Origin: Candidatus Binatia bacterium
Lineage (GTDB): Bacteria > Desulfobacterota > Binatia > UBA1149 > CAITLU01
Length of the DNA stretch: 64,000 bases
Assembly: GCA_036493895.1 (NCBI GenBank)
Contig: DASXOZ010000008.1
Span: 28,007 to 92,006, forward strand
Direction of reading: 5' to 3'
Shown here: positions 33,410-41,753 of the stretch, piece by piece
How positions within the stretch are numbered: the first letter of the stretch is position 1
Layout of the letters: each line of letters starts with the position of its first letter
The notes under the pieces: generated by a model
The model's input: only the letters and a program-made list of their open reading frames with translations
Databases searched by the model: none
Told to the model about the DNA's origin: nothing
Position numbers and translations under genes: made by a program

Positions 33410-33886
33410 ATGCCCGGCCCCGACACCCTCGGCCCCTGCGCCTGCTATCGCGCCCGCAGCATGGCGCGCGCGATCACCGGCCTCTACGACGAGACGCTGG
33501 ACGAGAGCGGACTGCGCGCGACGCAGCTCGCGATCCTGGCGGCGATCCGCCAGCACGGTGCCGTCAGCATGCAGGTGCTGGCTGCCGAGCTGGACATCGA
33601 TCCGAGCACGATGACGCGCACGCTGCTTCCGATGGAGCGCGAAGGGTACGTCGCGTCGGAGCAAGGCGAGGACCGCCGCGTTCGCGAGCTGGTGCTGACC
33701 GCCAAGGGGCATCGAAAGCTCGCCGAAGCCGGGCGCCTGTGGGCGAAGGCCCAGGAGAGACTGCGCCTCAAGATCGGCAGCGAGCGGTTCGAACGGCTGC
33801 TCGAGGACATGGACGAGGTGCTCACCGCGCTGCGCGAGACCGAACCCGAGCAGGTCAAAGCGGGGCAAGAAGCAGACAGCGAATAG
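33410..33886 (+). CDS. MarR-family winged-helix regulator
   Basis: A 158-residue repressor. The winged helix is evident as MQVLAAELDIDPSTMTRTLL (recognition helix), followed by PMEREGYVASEQGEDRRVRE with the wing arginines, then LVLTAKGHRKLAEA. Cysteines near residues 10 and 12 could sense thiol-reactive compounds, but this is speculative. It precedes a molybdopterin enzyme and a glutathione transferase on the same strand, suggesting control of a detoxification unit. The start ATG directly follows its operator. Confidence 0.9.
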   Translation: MPGPDTLGPCACYRARSMARAITGLYDETLDESGLRATQLAILAAIRQHGAVSMQVLAAELDIDPSTMTRTLLPMEREGYVASEQGEDRRVRELVLTAKGHRKLAEAGRLWAKAQERLRLKIGSERFERLLEDMDEVLTALRETEPEQVKAGQEADSE

Positions 33887-33898
33887 TTGCACGCACAA
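33887..33898. promoter_or_regulatory. Second MarR-like operator copy (degenerate)
   Basis: TTGCACGCACAA starts at the first base after the marR stop. It matches the core TTGTACGTACAA of the upstream palindrome at 10 of 12 positions and lies about 100 bases before the molybdopterin gene. It may let MarR control the enzyme genes separately. Confidence 0.4.
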
Positions 33899-33996
33899 GG
33901 ATTGCGACGCGACCCCCGCCGTCGCGGGCGCGCAGTCGCTCCAGCATCGCATGTCCTGGCGCAGTGGCACAGCACGACGACAGCAAGGAGAGAATG

Positions 33997-36402
33997 ATGG
34001 GAATGACGAGCACTATGAGCACGACGAGCATGACGACCGCTGTCCACCCCTCGGTTTCGTCCACGCCGATCCCGCGAGACGCCAAGGACCTCGCAACCGT
34101 CTGCGTGCTGTGCAGCCACAACTGCGGCATTCGCGTCGACGTTGCCGACAACCGCATCGTCGCCGTCCGGCCCGACAAGACGAGCCCGATCACTGCGGGG
34201 TACATCTGCAACAAGGCGGTCACCGTCGTGAACTATGCGCACCACGAGCAGAGGCTGGACCACCCGCTGAGACGCCGCGCCGACGGCACCTTCGAGCGCA
34301 TCGACTGGGACACCGCCGTCTCGGAAATTGCCGCGAAGCTGACGCAGGTCCGGCGCGACCACGGCGGGCGCGCGATCGGCCTGGTCGGCATCGGCGGGCA
34401 GGCCAACCACCTCGACGGGCCGTGGGCGCTTTCGTTCCTCAAGTCGGTCGGCTCGCGGCGCTGGTTCAACGCGTACGGCCAGGAGAAAACGCAGCACAAT
34501 CTCGTGGACTTCTGGATGCTGGACGCTCCACCGGCGGCCTTCATGCACGCCGACCTCGCGCGCACCAAGTACCTGCTCGTGCTCGGCACCAACCCGAAGA
34601 TCAGCAACCGCGGCCACAACGCGAACGAGTATTTCAAGAAAGCCGGCGGCGGCGAGCGCAAGATCGTCGTGCTCGATCCGCGCGTCACCGAGACGACGAA
34701 GACCGCCGACCAGCACCTTCGCGTGCGGCCCGGCGGCGACGTCTATTTCCTTGCCGCGATGGCGGCCGCGATCGTGCAGCGCGAGCTGTACGACAGCGTA
34801 TTCGTCGAGCAGCGCACCTCCGGCTTCGCCGAGCTGCGCGACGCGCTCGCGTCGATCGACATCGACGAGATGGCTTCGCGCGCCGGCCTCGACGCGGCCG
34901 CGATCCTTGCGGTGGCCGAGGAGTTCGCGTGCGCCGAGTCCGCGTCCGTGCTGTGGGACCTCGGCGTCGAAATGACGCCGTTCTCGACGCTGATCTCCTA
35001 TCTCATCCGCGTCGTCTCGACGCTGACGGGCAATCTCGGCAGAAGCGGCGGCAACGTCTTCTATGCGATCTTCCAGCCGAGCGACCGCAGCGACAACCGC
35101 TTCGAGGAGCCCGAACGGGCGCTGGCGTCGGGGATCCAGGCGATTCGCGCGCTCGGCAACGCCGCGATGTTCTCGCCGACGCTGGTTCCCGAGGAGGTGA
35201 TGCTCGACCACCCGGAGCGCCTGCGCGCGCTGGTCGTCGAGTCGTCCAATCCGTTCCTTTCATACTCGGACACCGGGGCCTGGCGCGAGGCGAGGGAAAA
35301 GCTCGACCTTCTCGTCGTCATCGACACGTCGATGACGGAGACGGCGCGCGTGGCCGACTACGTGCTGCCGGCGCCGTGCGGCTACGAGAAATGGGAGTCG
35401 GCGCTGTTTCCCAAGGGGTATCCGCAGATTCCGGTGCAGCTTCGCCCGCCGGTGATCGCGGGGCCGGCCGAAGCGCTGCCCGAAGCGGAGATCTACATGC
35501 GCATCCTCGAAGCGATGGGACTGCTGCTGGCGGTTCCCGAGGAGCTCGCGAGCCTGGCGCCGCTGGCCTCGACGGCCGAAGGGCGCGGCTTCTTCCTGAT
35601 GACGGCGATGGGGCAGGCTCCGGCGGTTGCCGCTGCGGGCCTCGACGTCGAGACGCAGCTGCTCGCGTGGGGCTATCGCGTGCTTGGCCCCGCGCTGCCG
35701 GCTCCGGGCCTGGTCGCGGTGTATTTGCTGTCCCAGAAGAACGCGATGTCGCGCCCCGACGACATCGTGCGCGCGCTCGGTGCGCAGTGGGAAGGAAAGA
35801 GCGCTTTCGAGCTCGGTGAGGAGATCTTCCGCCTGATGCTCGCGCATCCGGAAGGTGTCACGATCGCGGCGCTGGATCCGGATCGCAATTTCGAGGCACA
35901 CGTCGGCTGGGAAGACGGGCGCGTGCGCCTTGCCGTTCCCGAAATGCTCGGCGAGCTCGAAAGGGCGATCGTGACGCCGCGCGAGGATCGCGATTATCCG
36001 TACGTTCTTTCCAACGGCCTGAGGACTCGCTGGACGGCGAACACGATCCAGCGCGATCCGTCATGGCGCAAGGGCAGCGGACCTCACTGTCCGCTGAGCG
36101 TTCATCCGGAGGATGCCGCGGCGCTCGGGATCGGCGAAGGAGACCGCGCGACGCTGACGACCAATCGCGGCAGCGTCGTGATGCCGGTCGCGCTCGACGA
36201 CAGGCTGCGGCGCGGCCAGGTCGCTATGCCGAATGGGTTCGGCATGATCACCGGCTACGACGAGCAAGGTCGCGCGATCCACGACGGGATCAACGGCAAC
36301 GAGCTGACCGACGTCGCCGACCGCGACCCGTTCACCGGCATCCCGCACCACCGTTTCGTGCGCTGCCGCGTCGAGAAAACCGCGGCAGCCGCGGCGGCCT
36401 GA
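33997..36402 (+). CDS. Molybdopterin-dependent oxidoreductase (second copy type)
   Basis: An 801-residue DMSO reductase-superfamily enzyme. Residues about 36-70 hold CVLCSHNC and ICNKAV, the four cysteines of an N-terminal 4Fe-4S cluster. Molybdopterin-binding segments are [15 protein letters not shown] and [15 protein letters not shown], and the C-terminal binding domain is [20 protein letters not shown] onward. It is only distantly like the enzyme at 10306-12453. It lacks a twin-arginine signal, and the Met/Thr/Ser-rich first 20 residues are unusual. ATG 33997 is favoured over 33994 because AAGGAG is then six bases upstream. With a MarR regulator before it and a GST after it, a role in xenobiotic or thiol-related metabolism is inferred. 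Confidence 0.9.
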   Translation: MGMTSTMSTTSMTTAVHPSVSSTPIPRDAKDLATVCVLCSHNCGIRVDVADNRIVAVRPDKTSPITAGYICNKAVTVVNYAHHEQRLDHPLRRRADGTFERIDWDTAVSEIAAKLTQVRRDHGGRAIGLVGIGGQANHLDGPWALSFLKSVGSRRWFNAYGQEKTQHNLVDFWMLDAPPAAFMHADLARTKYLLVLGTNPKISNRGHNANEYFKKAGGGERKIVVLDPRVTETTKTADQHLRVRPGGDVYFLAAMAAAIVQRELYDSVFVEQRTSGFAELRDALASIDIDEMASRAGLDAAAILAVAEEFACAESASVLWDLGVEMTPFSTLISYLIRVVSTLTGNLGRSGGNVFYAIFQPSDRSDNRFEEPERALASGIQAIRALGNAAMFSPTLVPEEVMLDHPERLRALVVESSNPFLSYSDTGAWREAREKLDLLVVIDTSMTETARVADYVLPAPCGYEKWESALFPKGYPQIPVQLRPPVIAGPAEALPEAEIYMRILEAMGLLLAVPEELASLAPLASTAEGRGFFLMTAMGQAPAVAAAGLDVETQLLAWGYRVLGPALPAPGLVAVYLLSQKNAMSRPDDIVRALGAQWEGKSAFELGEEIFRLMLAHPEGVTIAALDPDRNFEAHVGWEDGRVRLAVPEMLGELERAIVTPREDRDYPYVLSNGLRTRWTANTIQRDPSWRKGSGPHCPLSVHPEDAAALGIGEGDRATLTTNRGSVVMPVALDDRLRRGQVAMPNGFGMITGYDEQGRAIHDGINGNELTDVADRDPFTGIPHHRFVRCRVEKTAAAAAA

Positions 36403-36427
36403 GATCCCGGGAAAAAGGACCAGCACA

Positions 36428-37096
36428 ATGATCGACCTGTACACTTCGCAGACTCCCAACGGCTGGAAAGCCTCGATCATGCTCGAGGAGATCGGCATTC
36501 CCTACGAGGTGCATCCGATCAACCTCGGCGCCGGCGACCAGAAGAAGCCCGAGTACCTGCTGATCAATCCGAACGGCCGGATCCCGACCATCGTCGATCG
36601 CGACGAAGGCAACTTCGCGGTGTTCGAGTCCGGTGCGATCCTCGTCTATCTGGCCGAAAAGACCGGCAAGCTGATGCCGGCCGACCGTCGCGGACGATCG
36701 ACGGTGATGCAGTGGGTGATGTTCCAGATGGGAGGCATCGGCCCGATGCAGGGCCAGGCCAACGTGTTCTTCCGTTATTTCCCCGAAAAGCTCCCGTCGG
36801 TGATCTCGCGCTACCACAACGAGACCAAGCGCCTGTACGAAGTGCTCGAGAAGCGCCTGGAGGGCCGCGAGTTCCTCTGCGACGACTACTCGATCGCCGA
36901 CATCGCCACCTGGCCGTGGGTGCGCATCCACGCGTGGGCCGGAATCGAGATCGACGACCTGCCGAACGTGCAGCAATGGATCGAGAGGATCGCTGCGCGG
37001 CCCGCGGTCCAGCGCGGCGTCGAGATCCCGAAGCCGCAGGCGCAAAGAACCGACGACGACGTCGTCAAAGCCGCCCAGAGCATCCTGCAGAGATGA
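36428..37096 (+). CDS. Glutathione S-transferase, Ure2p/YfcG-like
   Basis: A 222-residue GST. The thioredoxin-fold N-domain starts [20 protein letters not shown], where the TPNGWK segment is the Ure2p/YfcG/YghU type using Thr/Asn near the glutathione sulfur. It continues [11 protein letters not shown] with the cis-proline and [13 protein letters not shown]. The helical C-domain contains [20 protein letters not shown]. YfcG-like enzymes act as glutathione-dependent disulfide reductases (family knowledge). The gene follows the molybdopterin enzyme by 25 bases with AAAGGA as ribosome site, so it is probably co-transcribed. Confidence 0.92.
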   Translation: MIDLYTSQTPNGWKASIMLEEIGIPYEVHPINLGAGDQKKPEYLLINPNGRIPTIVDRDEGNFAVFESGAILVYLAEKTGKLMPADRRGRSTVMQWVMFQMGGIGPMQGQANVFFRYFPEKLPSVISRYHNETKRLYEVLEKRLEGREFLCDDYSIADIATWPWVRIHAWAGIEIDDLPNVQQWIERIAARPAVQRGVEIPKPQAQRTDDDVVKAAQSILQR

Positions 37097-37106
37097 AAGT
37101 GGAGAT

Positions 37107-37142
37107 TGGGGACAGGCACCAGGTCGCTGGTGCCTGTCCCCA
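37107..37142. repeat. Palindromic dispersed repeat (perfect 16-bp hairpin)
   Basis: TGGGGACAGGCACCAG and CTGGTGCCTGTCCCCA flank a four-base loop GTCG. It fills most of the gap between the convergent GST and ELWxxDGT genes and could terminate transcription from both sides. Same family as the repeats at 10208, 23015 and 63968. Confidence 0.9.
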
Positions 37143-37147
37143 TTTCA

Positions 37148-39184
37148 TCAGAACAGCGGATTGCGGCAGTACGCCGACGAGCTGTCGCTCGTGTTGGCCT
37201 GCGTGACGATCGCGTCGCGCACCTCGGAAGCCTGCACGCACGAAGCGCATCCGGTGAGCGCTCCCGCGGCGCTCTCGAAATTCCCTACCGCCGTTGCCTG
37301 GCAGGCTGCCAGGTCGAATGTCGTCGACGTCACCGACGCCGCACCCTTTCTGGCGTTGCACGTCAGCACCGCCTTCGACAACGAGCCGGCCAGCTTGGCC
37401 AGGCCGTCCGAGCAAGCCTGGGTGGCCGCCGTCGGCACGTAGCCGCCGAAACCGTCTCCTTGCGCAGTGGCGCTGGCCGCATCGCAGTAAATCACACCCG
37501 CGAGCGCATCGACCTCGGCCTCCGCGGCATTCGCGCGGCTCTCGATGTCGCCGCTGCCGAAGCAGCCCGGGATGCACGTGGGCTCTTTCAGCGCGAGCGA
37601 CGAGAGACTGCCGAGGAAGCGGTAGCGCGCGACGTCCTCGCAGGCCTGGCCTTCGTAGGTCGAGCCCTTGAATAGTGCCGAGCTGTTCTTCGCGAGGCAC
37701 TTGCGGTCGGAAGCCAGCAGCTTGGACGTCAGCTTGCCGAGACTCGCGTCGCACTTGCCGGCATCGGAGTCCGCCGGCGCGCATCCCGGAAGGAGCGGGT
37801 CGATTTCGCTGCAGAGTGAGAAGCTCCACAGCTCAACCCCGTTGCTGCCGTCGTCCGCGTTGAAGAAGAGCTTGCCTGCAACCGCCGTGAGGCCGGATGG
37901 GAAGGAATCGACGGCGCCGGGCTGGATGTCCTGCACGAGCGCGGTGCCGGCTGCCGTTCCGTCACTTCTCCACAGCTCGCAACCGTCGGCGTCGCAGGCC
38001 TGGAAGAAGAGAGTCCCGTCGACGTTGGCGAGCTCGGACGGGAAGGAGTCGGTGGCCCCTGCGACGATGTCCTTGACGAGCAGCGTCCCCGCCTCTGTAC
38101 CGTCGCTCTTCCACAGCTCGTTGCCGTGATCCGAGTCGGAGGCATCGAAGAACAGTGTTCCGTTGACGACGACGAGCCCGGAGTCGCCGCCCGGGAACGA
38201 GCTGCCGCCGGTCTCGATGTCTTTGACCAGGAAAGTACCGGCCGCCGTGCCGTCGCTGCGCCACAACTCGCGGCCGTTGGTCCCGTCGTTGGCCGCGAAA
38301 TACGCGGTGCCGCCGAGGTTGACCATTCCGGTGCCGCCTGGCGACGACGACGAGGCCCCGGCGCGAATGTCCAGCACCATCACGGTGCCGGCGCCAGTGC
38401 CGTCGCTGCGCCAGAGCTCAGTGCCAACAACGCCGTCATTCGCTGAGAAAAGCAGGATTCCGCCGAGATCGACGAGGTGCGACGGGTTGGAGCCGACGCT
38501 CGCGTTGATGTCCTTGACCAGGGTCGCCGTCGATACTCCGTCCGACTTCCACAGCTCATTGCCGGTCGTGCCGTCATCGGCGGTAAAGAACAGCGTGCCG
38601 GCAACCAACGTAAGGTTGTGGGGATTCGACGAGCCGCTCGGATTGATGTCGGCGATGCGCGCCGTGCCGGCGCCTGTTCCGTCGCTGCGCCACAGCTCGG
38701 AGCCGGTGGTTCCGTCGTTCGCGGCGAAATACAGGTGGCCGTTGGCGGCAATCATCGACGACGGTGTGGAGTCGCCTCCGCCCGCACGGATGTCGGCAAC
38801 CATCTGCGTGCCGGCAAGCGTTCCGTCGCTCTTCCACAGTTCGACACCGTCGGTGCCGTCGTCGGCGTCGAAATAGACATTGCCGCCGAGCACGACGAAG
38901 CCGGTGCTGTCGCCGGGATTGGAGTCCCCACCCGGATTGATGGCCTTCACCATCGAGGTGCCGCCGACAGTGCCGTCGCTCTTCCACAGCTGGACGCCGT
39001 TGGCTCCGTCGTCGGCAGCGAAGATCGCAACGCCGCCCAGATCGGCGAAAAAGGAAGGGTTGGAGTCGCTGCCGGGGTTGATGTTCACCAAGGTGGCGGC
39101 TGCGCCGGCGACAGCGGGACAGGTGAGCAGCAGAAGCGACGCCACGAGCGGCCGCAGCGCGGTCTCAATGCGAGTTTCGTACAT
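37148..39184 (-). CDS. Secreted ELWxxDGT-repeat protein with C-terminal cysteine-rich helical domain
   Basis: A 678-residue exported protein. The signal peptide ends near residue 28 (AVAGAA). Eight clear repeats of about 50 residues carry the ELWxxDGT core (for example VELWKSDGT, SELWRSDGT, CELWRSDGT), plus a degenerate ninth. Such repeats form propeller-like extracellular domains. The last 200 residues form a separate domain with ten or more cysteines and Ala/Leu-rich helices, similar in style to the N-terminal regions of the paralogues at 41754 and 44734. The start follows GAGGGAA. No catalytic motif is visible; surface exposure is inferred. Confidence 0.88.
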   Translation of the reverse strand: MYETRIETALRPLVASLLLLTCPAVAGAAATLVNINPGSDSNPSFFADLGGVAIFAADDGANGVQLWKSDGTVGGTSMVKAINPGGDSNPGDSTGFVVLGGNVYFDADDGTDGVELWKSDGTLAGTQMVADIRAGGGDSTPSSMIAANGHLYFAANDGTTGSELWRSDGTGAGTARIADINPSGSSNPHNLTLVAGTLFFTADDGTTGNELWKSDGVSTATLVKDINASVGSNPSHLVDLGGILLFSANDGVVGTELWRSDGTGAGTVMVLDIRAGASSSSPGGTGMVNLGGTAYFAANDGTNGRELWRSDGTAAGTFLVKDIETGGSSFPGGDSGLVVVNGTLFFDASDSDHGNELWKSDGTEAGTLLVKDIVAGATDSFPSELANVDGTLFFQACDADGCELWRSDGTAAGTALVQDIQPGAVDSFPSGLTAVAGKLFFNADDGSNGVELWSFSLCSEIDPLLPGCAPADSDAGKCDASLGKLTSKLLASDRKCLAKNSSALFKGSTYEGQACEDVARYRFLGSLSSLALKEPTCIPGCFGSGDIESRANAAEAEVDALAGVIYCDAASATAQGDGFGGYVPTAATQACSDGLAKLAGSLSKAVLTCNARKGAASVTSTTFDLAACQATAVGNFESAAGALTGCASCVQASEVRDAIVTQANTSDSSSAYCRNPLF

Positions 39185-39277
39185 GGTTCCCTCCTCGAAC
39201 GTGCGATCGAGGCCGGGAGCATCAACCTTCGCCCATCGTCAATCAAGGGCAACGCTGATTCTCGGCGACAGCGGAAC

Positions 39278-39298
39278 GGCCGCTGATTCTCAGCGGCC
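39278..39298 (-). terminator. 9-bp hairpin overlapping the aldo/keto reductase stop codon
   Basis: GGCCGCTGA and TCAGCGGCC pair around a three-base loop and include the TGA stop at 39290-39292. No T-run follows on the minus strand, so an intrinsic terminator is uncertain; it may stabilise the message end. Confidence 0.4.
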
Positions 39299-40279
39299 TA
39301 TGGCCTGCATCATTGCCTCGGGATAGCGGAGGCCGGCGGCGACGCCTTTCGGCGCGACTTCGTCGATGCGCGCCAGGTCGCCGGCCGTCAGCTTCACGTC
39401 GGCTGCCGCCGCGTTCTCCTCGAGGTACTTGCGACGCTTGGTTCCGGGAATCGGCACGATGTCCGGTCCTTGGGCGAGCACCCACGCCAGCGCGAGCTGG
39501 GACGGCGTGCATCGCTTACTCGCAGCGATCTGGCCGATGCGGGCGACGAGGTCGAGGTTCTTCGCGAAATTGTCGCCCTGGAAGCGCGGCGAGAAGCGCC
39601 GGTAATCGTCGGCCGCAAGATCCTCGAAACGGCGGATCTGCCCCGTGAGGAAACCGCGGCCAAGAGGACTGTACGCGATGAACCCGATGCCCAGCTCGCG
39701 GCAGGTCGCGAGGACGTCGTCTTCCGGATCGCGGCTCCACAGCGAATACTCCGACTGCACGGAGGCGATCGGATGCACTGCGTGGGCACGCCGCAGCGTT
39801 GCGCTGCCCGCTTCCGACAGTCCGATGAAACGCGTCTTTCCCGCACGCACCAGATCGGCCATGGCACCGACGCTTTCTTCGATCGGCGTGGCCGGATCGA
39901 CGCGGTGGAGCTGGTAGAGATCGACGTGATCGACGCCGAGCCGCTTCAGGCTTCCGTCGCAGGCCGCGCGAATGTAGTCGGGACGACCGTTGATGCCGCG
40001 CACGGTGCGATTGGCCGTGTCGCGTACGATGCCGCACTTGGTCGCGAGCACGACCGCGCGGCGGCGGCCGCGGATCGCGCGTCCGACGAGCTCCTCGTTC
40101 GTGAAAGGCCCGTACATGTCGGCGGTGTCGAGGAAGTCGACACCGATCTCGATGGCACGATGGATCGTCGCGATCGATTCGGCATCGTCGGTGATTCCGT
40201 AGAACTCCGACATGCCCATGCAGCCGAGGCCCATCGCGGAAACCTCGAGGCCGTTCCTGCCGAGCTTGCGTCTCTCCAT
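39290..40279 (-). CDS. Aldo/keto reductase
   Basis: A 329-residue (alpha/beta)8-barrel NADPH-dependent reductase. The catalytic tetrad is visible: Asp and Tyr in FLDTADMYG, Lys in VVLATKCG and His in [10 protein letters not shown]. The cofactor-binding C-terminal stretch [16 protein letters not shown] is of the YajO/YghZ-like AKR type. It reduces aldehydes or ketones; the substrate is unknown. ATG 40279 is chosen over the GTG three bases earlier, with AGGAGG five bases upstream of the GTG. It is the last gene of an apparent operon with the MoaD-like and BNR-repeat genes. Confidence 0.93.
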   Translation of the reverse strand: MERRKLGRNGLEVSAMGLGCMGMSEFYGITDDAESIATIHRAIEIGVDFLDTADMYGPFTNEELVGRAIRGRRRAVVLATKCGIVRDTANRTVRGINGRPDYIRAACDGSLKRLGVDHVDLYQLHRVDPATPIEESVGAMADLVRAGKTRFIGLSEAGSATLRRAHAVHPIASVQSEYSLWSRDPEDDVLATCRELGIGFIAYSPLGRGFLTGQIRRFEDLAADDYRRFSPRFQGDNFAKNLDLVARIGQIAASKRCTPSQLALAWVLAQGPDIVPIPGTKRRKYLEENAAAADVKLTAGDLARIDEVAPKGVAAGLRYPEAMMQAIGR

Positions 40280-40298
40280 CACTTCCTCCTTTTTCGAT

Positions 40299-40559
40299 TC
40301 AGCCGCCGCTGAGCGCTCCTACGATCTGCACGACCGATGCCGCGCGCAGAGCCGTCGCAACGTCGCGGGCGGCCTCGCCGTCGACGAAGATGCGCACGTG
40401 GGGCCGCACTCTTTCCTGCTCGTCGATCACCCGGAAGCGGATGCCCGGATGAAGGCGGTCGAGGTCGTCGAGAAGCTCGGCGAGCGTCGAGCCCGATGCG
40501 TCGACGACGGCGGCGCCTGCCGTATACGAGCGAAGCATCGTCGGGACCATCACGCGCAT
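40299..40559 (-). CDS. MoaD/ThiS-like sulfur carrier protein
   Basis: An 86-residue ubiquitin-fold protein ending GALSGG. The terminal Gly-Gly is the site adenylated and thiocarboxylated in MoaD and ThiS. Further family signs are [15 protein letters not shown] at the start and [16 protein letters not shown] in the middle, followed by [15 protein letters not shown]. It would carry sulfur for a cofactor or small molecule once activated by an E1-like enzyme, which is not in the window. The ATG overlaps the stop of the BNR protein (TGATG), so the two are tightly coupled. It could serve molybdopterin synthesis, but no moaE, moaB or thi gene is adjacent. Confidence 0.85.
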   Translation of the reverse strand: MRVMVPTMLRSYTAGAAVVDASGSTLAELLDDLDRLHPGIRFRVIDEQERVRPHVRIFVDGEAARDVATALRAASVVQIVGALSGG

Positions 40560-41674
40560 CACGCTGGTCGCGCGGGAACGACGGAATAAATCTCGGGCAG
40601 GTGCGAAGCGATGGTGCGCCACGATTCGCCGCCGTCCCTGCTCGCCCACAGCTCGCCGCCGGTGGTGCCGAGGTAAAGACCCGGCGGGTCGAGCGCGTCG
40701 ATCGCGAACGCCTGGCGCTTTACGGTGAACCAGGCCTGTTCGGCCGGAAATCCGTGGTCGAGCCTTTGCCACGAAACGCCTGCATCCTGGGTGCGGTAGA
40801 CGGCAGGCCGGCCGCCGGGGCTGGTGCGCGGCCACACGTCGCTGCCGTCCATCGGGAACACCCACGCCGTATCGGCGTCTCGCGGATGCGCGACGATCGA
40901 GAAACCGATGTCGCCGACATCGGCAGGCATGTTGCGTCCGATGCGCTCCCAGGTGCGCGAAGGACGGTCGATGCGATAGATGCCGCAGTGGTTCTGCTGC
41001 CAGATGCGGTCGGGCCGCGTCGGCGCCAGTGCGAGGTAATGGGCATCCTGGCCGTACTCGGGGTACGGATCCGGCATGAAGTTCGCTTCGACGCCGCCGT
41101 TCAGGGGGGACCACGTCGCGGCGTAATCGAGGCTCTCGAAGACGCCCCCGCTGGAGGTCGCGACGTACATGTGTCGCGCCTCGCGCGGATCGATGACGAT
41201 CTGGTTCAGCAGGGGGCCGTCGGGGGTGCCGGAATCTGCCGGCACCCATTTCGGGTACATCGGGTTGTCGTTCCAGCCCGCGACGCTCGTCCACGTGACG
41301 CCGTCGTCTTCACTGCGGAACAGGCCTGGCGGCGAAGATCCCGCCCACCAGACGCCGGGCTCCGATGTTGCGCCGGGCTCGATCCAGAACGTGTGGCTCA
41401 CTGCGCGAGCCGAAGCGGAGTCCTGCGCCTTCGGGAACGCCGGAGGACGAGCTGCTTCCTTCCACGTACGGCCAAGATCCGTCGAACGGAAAATCGTTGG
41501 ACCGAGATGCCCGGTCTTCGCAGCCATCAGCAGCGTGCGCCGACTGCGCGGGTCGAGCACGAGATGATTGACGACCTGTCCGAGGAAATGCGGACCGCTG
41601 ACGCGCCAGCGCTGGCGCTCGTCGTCCCCGTGATAAATCCACGCGCCCTTGCGAGTGCCGACGAGAAGAATCAC
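40559..41674 (-). CDS. BNR/sialidase-like repeat protein (beta-propeller)
   Basis: A 371-residue protein with Asp-box-type repeats: FRSTDLGRTWKEA, FRSEDDGVTWTSV, FESLDYAATWSPL, YRTQDAGVSWQRL and WASRDGGESWRTI. These are the loops of a sialidase-like six- or seven-bladed propeller (VPS10/YCF48/exo-alpha-sialidase-like). Sialidase catalytic arginines cannot be confirmed, so enzyme activity is not claimed. There is no signal peptide, as the GTG start at 41674 leads directly into ILLVGTRKG, the first strand. A TATTTT box lies six bases upstream of the GTG, so the message may be leaderless. Co-occurrence of this protein type with a MoaD-like carrier is, from memory, conserved in other bacteria. 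Confidence 0.82.
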   Translation of the reverse strand: MILLVGTRKGAWIYHGDDERQRWRVSGPHFLGQVVNHLVLDPRSRRTLLMAAKTGHLGPTIFRSTDLGRTWKEAARPPAFPKAQDSASARAVSHTFWIEPGATSEPGVWWAGSSPPGLFRSEDDGVTWTSVAGWNDNPMYPKWVPADSGTPDGPLLNQIVIDPREARHMYVATSSGGVFESLDYAATWSPLNGGVEANFMPDPYPEYGQDAHYLALAPTRPDRIWQQNHCGIYRIDRPSRTWERIGRNMPADVGDIGFSIVAHPRDADTAWVFPMDGSDVWPRTSPGGRPAVYRTQDAGVSWQRLDHGFPAEQAWFTVKRQAFAIDALDPPGLYLGTTGGELWASRDGGESWRTIASHLPEIYSVVPARPA

Positions 41675-41753
41675 GTGCGCAAAATACGACGAAGCGGCCG
41701 GCGACGCTACGTCGCCGGCCGCTCCGGATGAAGGTGGCCTGGGTTCGCCCCGC

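Noticed and set aside
40559..41674. Calling the BNR-repeat protein a functional sialidase
   Set aside because: Asp-box repeats alone define a propeller fold; the catalytic Arg triad, Tyr and FRIP motif could not be identified, and there is no export signal.
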